Part shown: piece after piece, positions 60,216 through 64,000 of the stretch
Position numbering within the stretch: the stretch's first letter is position 1
How the letters are laid out: each line of letters begins with the position of its first letter
NCBI GenBank assembly: GCA_018669975.1
Contig: JABHSK010000005.1
Span: 1-64,000 of the forward strand
Source of the DNA: Candidatus Parcubacteria bacterium
GTDB taxonomy: Bacteria > Patescibacteria > ABY1 > UBA1558 > GWA2-36-10
Reading direction: 5' to 3'
Length of the DNA stretch: 64,000 nt
Notes under the pieces: model-generated
The model's input: the letters and a program-made list of their open reading frames with translations, nothing else
Databases searched by the model: none
What the model was told of the DNA's origin: nothing
Translations under genes and position numbers: made by a program

Positions 60216-60258
60216 TCCTAGGCATTGATTTTTCCCTTTATTTTTAGTATTATTTATA

Positions 60259-60663
60259 TTGATGAATATCAAAACATACAATATATTCATGATTGTGGCC
60301 ACAGCTCTAGCGTGGCTGGGTTTTTTTATAATAATCAACAGTTTTGACCCCTATGAAGCCAATGCGGTAGTTTTTATGCTTTTTTATGGAGTATTGTTTT
60401 TAGCATCCTTGGGCACCCTATCATTATTGGGGTTTTGGTTGAGAACTTTATGGAATCGTCGTCGTGGTAGACCAAGATTGATGGTTACAGAATCTTTTAG
60501 ACAATCAATTATTTTTGCTGGAGTGTTGATAATAGCCTTGTGGTTGCAAGCCAGCAGGATATTGACTTGGTGGAACATAATTATATTAGTTATTTTAGGG
60601 GCAGTTGTAGAATTCTTTATTTTAGTATTCTATCAAAGCCCAGAGAAAAAATTAGAAAAATAA
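60259..60663 (+). CDS. four-helix membrane protein
   Basis: 134 residues, not recognised. Four hydrophobic segments (IFMIVATALAWLGFFIIINS, AVVFMLFYGVLFLASLGTLS, QSIIFAGVLIIALWLQ, NIIILVILGAVVEFFILVFY) with a basic loop RTLWNRRRGRPRLM. One base before pheS. Confidence 0.7.
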   Translation: MMNIKTYNIFMIVATALAWLGFFIIINSFDPYEANAVVFMLFYGVLFLASLGTLSLLGFWLRTLWNRRRGRPRLMVTESFRQSIIFAGVLIIALWLQASRILTWWNIIILVILGAVVEFFILVFYQSPEKKLEK

Positions 60664-60664
60664 T

Positions 60665-61672
60665 ATGGAAAAGAAATTACAGGATCTCAAAAAGACTTTT
60701 ATGTCCGAAATGGACAATGTCAAAGACAGTCAGTTTTTGGCTGATTTAAAAAAGAAATATTTGGGACGAAAAGGAGAATTAACGGGCATATTAAAAGAAG
60801 TCAAAGATATGGCTTCTGAAGAAAAGCCGAGAGTTGGAAAATTAGCCAATGAGATTAAAGAGGAGTTGACAGAGGTTTTTAATAAGACCGAAAAGATAAT
60901 CAAAAATAAAGGAGACCAGGCTATTGATTTTGATCCAACTATGCCGGGCACAAAAAGACAAACTGGTCATCTTCATCCTTCTACTATAGTTCAGCAGGAA
61001 GTAGAGGATGCTTTTGTCAGTATGGGTTTTTCAGTTTATGATGGACCACAATTAGAATCAGATTATTATAATTTTACAGCTCTTAATATTCCTGAAGAAC
61101 ATCCGGCTCGTGATAGTCATGATACTTTTTGGTTAGAACAGAACTGGCTGTTAAGAACGCATACTTCAAATTTGCAAGTTAGGATGTTAGAAAAACATGG
61201 CGCTCCTTTCAGGGGTATATTTCCGGGCAGATGTTTTCGCTATGAATCTACTGACGCTTCACACGATCATACTTTTTTTCAATTAGAAGGATTAATGATA
61301 GATAAGGGTATAAATATTGGCAACTTGATTGCTACTATGAAATCTTTGTTGTCAGCAGTATTTAATACTGACGTAGACGTTCGTTTGCGACCAGGGTTTT
61401 TTCCTTTTGTAGAGCCTGGGTTTGAGATGGACATCAAGTGTTTGGTTTGTGAGGGCAAGGGTTGCTCTGTTTGTAAGCAATCAGGCTGGGTAGAGCTGAT
61501 GCCCTGTGGCATGGTACATCCAGAAGTACTTAAAGCCGGCGGTGTTGATCCTAATGAGTATTCAGGCTTTGCCTTTGGTCTAGGTCTAACTCGTCTAGTG
61601 ATGATGAAGTATCGTATTGACGACATAAGGCTGTTAGAGTCTGGCGATCTAAGATTTTTAAAACAATTTTAA
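60665..61672 (+). CDS. pheS: phenylalanyl-tRNA synthetase alpha subunit
   Basis: 335 residues. N-terminal coiled coil with KKKYLGRKGELTGILKEVKD, then the class II catalytic core: RTHTSNLQVRML (motif 2 region), GRCFRYESTDASHDHTFFQ, LMPCGMVHPEVLKAGG and GFAFGLGLTRLVMMKY (motif 3). A Cys-rich insert CLVCEGKGCSVCKQSGW is common in the family. Paired with pheT one base later. Confidence 0.97.
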   Translation: MEKKLQDLKKTFMSEMDNVKDSQFLADLKKKYLGRKGELTGILKEVKDMASEEKPRVGKLANEIKEELTEVFNKTEKIIKNKGDQAIDFDPTMPGTKRQTGHLHPSTIVQQEVEDAFVSMGFSVYDGPQLESDYYNFTALNIPEEHPARDSHDTFWLEQNWLLRTHTSNLQVRMLEKHGAPFRGIFPGRCFRYESTDASHDHTFFQLEGLMIDKGINIGNLIATMKSLLSAVFNTDVDVRLRPGFFPFVEPGFEMDIKCLVCEGKGCSVCKQSGWVELMPCGMVHPEVLKAGGVDPNEYSGFAFGLGLTRLVMMKYRIDDIRLLESGDLRFLKQF

Positions 61673-61673
61673 T

Positions 61674-64000
61674 ATGTATCTATCATTAAACTGGGTAAAA
61701 AACTGGCTTAAACTCCCCAAAGATATTAGTGCTAAACAATTGGCGCTTGATTTAACTATGTCCACAGTAGAAGTCGAAGAAGTGATTGATCAGGCAGCTA
61801 TGCTGGATAAAATAGTGGTTGGTAAAATTAAAGAAATCACCAAACATCCCAATGCAGATAGGCTGCAGGTTTGTCAGGTTGATATTGGTGAGACTACCAG
61901 CAAGATAGTTTGCGGTGGCAGCAATTTAACCAAGGGCATGTTGGTCGCTGTAGCGCAGATAGGTTCTCAAGTTCGTTGGCATGGTGAAGGGGAGTTAGTT
62001 ACCTTGGCCAAAGCTAAAATTAGAGGTGTAGAAAGCAACGGTATGATAGCAGCCTCTACTGAAATTGGTTTAGGAGATTTATTTCCAGTTAAAGATGAAA
62101 ATGAAATATTAGATTTATCTGCTCATAAAGTTAAATCAGGCCAGCCTCTAAGTGAGGCTTTGGGATTGAATGACATTATTATTGATATAGATAATAAATC
62201 TATTAATCATAGGCCTGATTTGTGGGGTCAGTACGGCCTAGCTAGAGAATTAGCAGCTATTTATAAGATAAAGCTCAAAGAGTACGCAGTAGCTGATTTG
62301 ACGCCACAGAGTAAGGGTAAATTAAAAGTGACTGTTACTGACAAGAAAAACTGTTTTAGATATTTAGGCCTAGCTATCAGTGGTGTGAAGGTAATCGAAT
62401 CACCTCTATGGCTCAAGAGCCAACTGCAGGCAGTTGGTATCCGTCCGATTAATAACATTGTTGATGTAACCAATTATATTTTGTATGAGTTGGGGCAACC
62501 TCTGCATGCTTTTGATAATCGTCAAATAGCCAATAATAATATTGAGATTAAGCAAGCCCAAAAAGGTGAGTCATTCGTTACTTTAGACGGAGAAAAAAGA
62601 AAACTACCTGAAGGAGCGCTGATGATAGCTGATAGTGAAAAATATGTGGCTCTAGCCGGTATTATGGGCGGTCAGAATAGTGAAATTAGTCAGGATACTA
62701 CAGATATTATTATTGAGGCTGCTAATTTTAGAGATATAAGCATTAGACATACTTCTGTGGTCTTAGGTCTTAGGAGTGAGAGTTCTGCTCGTTTTGAAAA
62801 GTCGCTTGATCCAGTTATAGCTGAGACAGCCATTAAAAAAGCTGCCCAAATGATTTTGGAGTTATGCCCGGATGCAGTTGTTGCTAGTCAACTAGTCGAT
62901 GTTAATAATAATCCATTTAAGGAAGTAAGTTTGCAGGTACCTGAAGCACTTATTAATAATCGTTTTGGTGTAGTTATACCGACAGCTGATATAAAAGATA
63001 TACTTAAGCGATTACAATTTGAAGTAAGTTATAAAGCAAAGACATTTAATATTAAGGTGCCATCTTTCAGGGCTACTAAAGATATTTCTATCCCAGAGGA
63101 TATAGTGGAGGAGGTGGCTAGAATTTATGGTTATGACAATATCCAAGCACAGTTGCCAATAGTAACTCTGCAAGAACCACGTGCTAATATAGCGTACCAA
63201 GCTGGTCGTGATATTAAACGATGGTTAGCTCTGTCTCAGTTATATAATGAAGTCTACACCTACCCTTTTACAGATCAGGGCTGGGTTAAAAAAATGAACT
63301 TGGATATAATTCAACATATTAAATTAAAAAATGCTGTTAGCCCAGAACAAGGTTATCTTAATCTATCATTGCTGCCGAATCTTTTGAAAAGAGCAGAAGA
63401 AAATATGCGTTGGTATGAGGAATTTAGAATTTTCGAATTAGAAAGAGTATTTGATAAAAGTAGTAAGGGTGTTTATCATACCGAAAAGAGTAAAAACAAA
63501 TTTTTACCCAAACAAGACAAGGTGTTAGCTGGCGTAGAAGTCAGCAAACAGACTCAGGAGCAATTGTTTTTATCTATTAAGGGCCTAATTAGCTCCATGA
63601 TGAGCTATTGGGGCATAGATTGGAATACAGAGAGGATTAATTTATCTTATGCCAAGGCTGCCTACCAGATTAAATATCAAGAAAATGTTTTAGGATATTT
63701 TGGTATTTTAGATTCTGGATTATTTGATAGTGGTGGAGCTAAAGTAAATGTTGGTTTTTGGCAGGAAGATTTTACTTTGTTAATTAAATACATTGGTCAG
63801 GCACCAAAGTTTAGACAATTGCCTAAGTATCCTAGTATCAATAGAGATTTAGCTGTTATTGTAGACAAGGATCTGAATTGGCAGGAAATAGAGAACGAGG
63901 TACTAAAAGTATCACCTTTGATGCAACACATTGAACCGTTTGATATCTTTGTAGGACAGAGCATAGGCGATGACAAAAAGTCCATTGCTTTTCACCTAGA
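61674..64000 (+). CDS. pheT: phenylalanyl-tRNA synthetase beta subunit, 3' end cut by window edge
   Basis: At least 775 residues, open at the right edge. It starts MYLSLNWVKNWLKLPKDISA, followed by an EMAP-like tRNA-binding domain (KITKHPNADRLQVCQVD), the B3/B4 editing domain (NIVDVTNYILYELGQPLHAFD), B5 and the catalytic-like core. The visible end (LPKYPSINRDLAVIVD) is the start of the anticodon-binding FDX-ACB domain, so only a short part is missing. Confidence 0.96.
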   Translation, partial: MYLSLNWVKNWLKLPKDISAKQLALDLTMSTVEVEEVIDQAAMLDKIVVGKIKEITKHPNADRLQVCQVDIGETTSKIVCGGSNLTKGMLVAVAQIGSQVRWHGEGELVTLAKAKIRGVESNGMIAASTEIGLGDLFPVKDENEILDLSAHKVKSGQPLSEALGLNDIIIDIDNKSINHRPDLWGQYGLARELAAIYKIKLKEYAVADLTPQSKGKLKVTVTDKKNCFRYLGLAISGVKVIESPLWLKSQLQAVGIRPINNIVDVTNYILYELGQPLHAFDNRQIANNNIEIKQAQKGESFVTLDGEKRKLPEGALMIADSEKYVALAGIMGGQNSEISQDTTDIIIEAANFRDISIRHTSVVLGLRSESSARFEKSLDPVIAETAIKKAAQMILELCPDAVVASQLVDVNNNPFKEVSLQVPEALINNRFGVVIPTADIKDILKRLQFEVSYKAKTFNIKVPSFRATKDISIPEDIVEEVARIYGYDNIQAQLPIVTLQEPRANIAYQAGRDIKRWLALSQLYNEVYTYPFTDQGWVKKMNLDIIQHIKLKNAVSPEQGYLNLSLLPNLLKRAEENMRWYEEFRIFELERVFDKSSKGVYHTEKSKNKFLPKQDKVLAGVEVSKQTQEQLFLSIKGLISSMMSYWGIDWNTERINLSYAKAAYQIKYQENVLGYFGILDSGLFDSGGAKVNVGFWQEDFTLLIKYIGQAPKFRQLPKYPSINRDLAVIVDKDLNWQEIENEVLKVSPLMQHIEPFDIFVGQSIGDDKKSIAFHL

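Noticed and set aside
1..64000. CRISPR arrays, rRNA genes, insertion sequences with terminal repeats, and replication origin (DnaA-box clusters).
   Set aside because: Looked for and not seen; the only direct repeats of note are the 43-bp tgt cores and the short cassette spacers.

Overview
The window looks like a piece of a Patescibacteria (CPR, Parcubacteria-like) chromosome. This is an inference from style: AT-rich DNA, most genes starting at an ATG a few bases after an AT-rich spacer with no Shine-Dalgarno (SD) sequence, a eukaryote-type IleRS, homodimeric GlyRS, many one- or two-helix membrane proteins of no known family, and sparse biosynthesis. TGA is used as a stop (for example the ATGA overlap of dprA with its neighbour), so this is not a TGA-recoding Gracilibacteria lineage. 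No stretch above about 300 bases lacks a gene.

Layout. 1-490 is a leftward tRNA cluster (Leu, Ala, initiator Met, elongator Met, Asn) with two clear promoters. 560-4206 holds a single-ring Clp-type ATPase, acylphosphatase, an MscS channel and exonuclease III. 4232-8636 holds cell-envelope proteins (DUF4015 glycosidase-like, M23 peptidase) and parA-parB. 8664-15457 is a leftward block: dprA, queuosine-precursor transporter, folC, topA, rel. 15583-20298 has a membrane protein, two duplicated CheY-like receivers with a four-PAS cytosolic histidine kinase, and small regulators. 20361-26943 is an operon of ileS, recO, a large anchored surface protein and tgt.

The unusual part is 26648-29711. The 3' end of tgt is present two, probably three, times. 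A 43-bp identical core coding for the catalytic FDCVIPTR motif occurs inside the intact tgt and again at the head of an orphan tgt tail 2.7 kb downstream. Between them lie seven small unrelated ORFs on one strand, five of whose spacers share a short motif that begins on or next to the stop codon. This looks like a cassette array or element that entered tgt and restored it with its own 3' end. No recombinase is visible. Two paralogous prepilin-like proteins with Cys-rich repeats follow.

31576-48564 is mostly housekeeping: a membrane-anchored Clp/HSP100 protein with a degenerate first ATPase domain, malic enzyme, GlyRS, an M16 peptidase, RsmI, Nudix, MetRS, CvpA, TatD, a deaminase, HD and PRTase proteins, and RmuC. 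49163-56621 is a complete F1Fo ATP synthase operon (atpZ-B-E-F-H-A-G-D-C) plus a beta-carbonic-anhydrase-like gene, with a clear promoter and terminator. 56715-64000 holds a UvrD/AddA-like helicase-nuclease, a DciA-like protein and pheS-pheT (pheT runs off the edge).

A handful of genes (676 clp-like, 19452, 31776 minus, 36448 minus, 49040 minus, atpE) carry SD-like sites, and most of these look richer in G+C and stand alone between their own promoter and terminator. They appear to form a separately expressed set.
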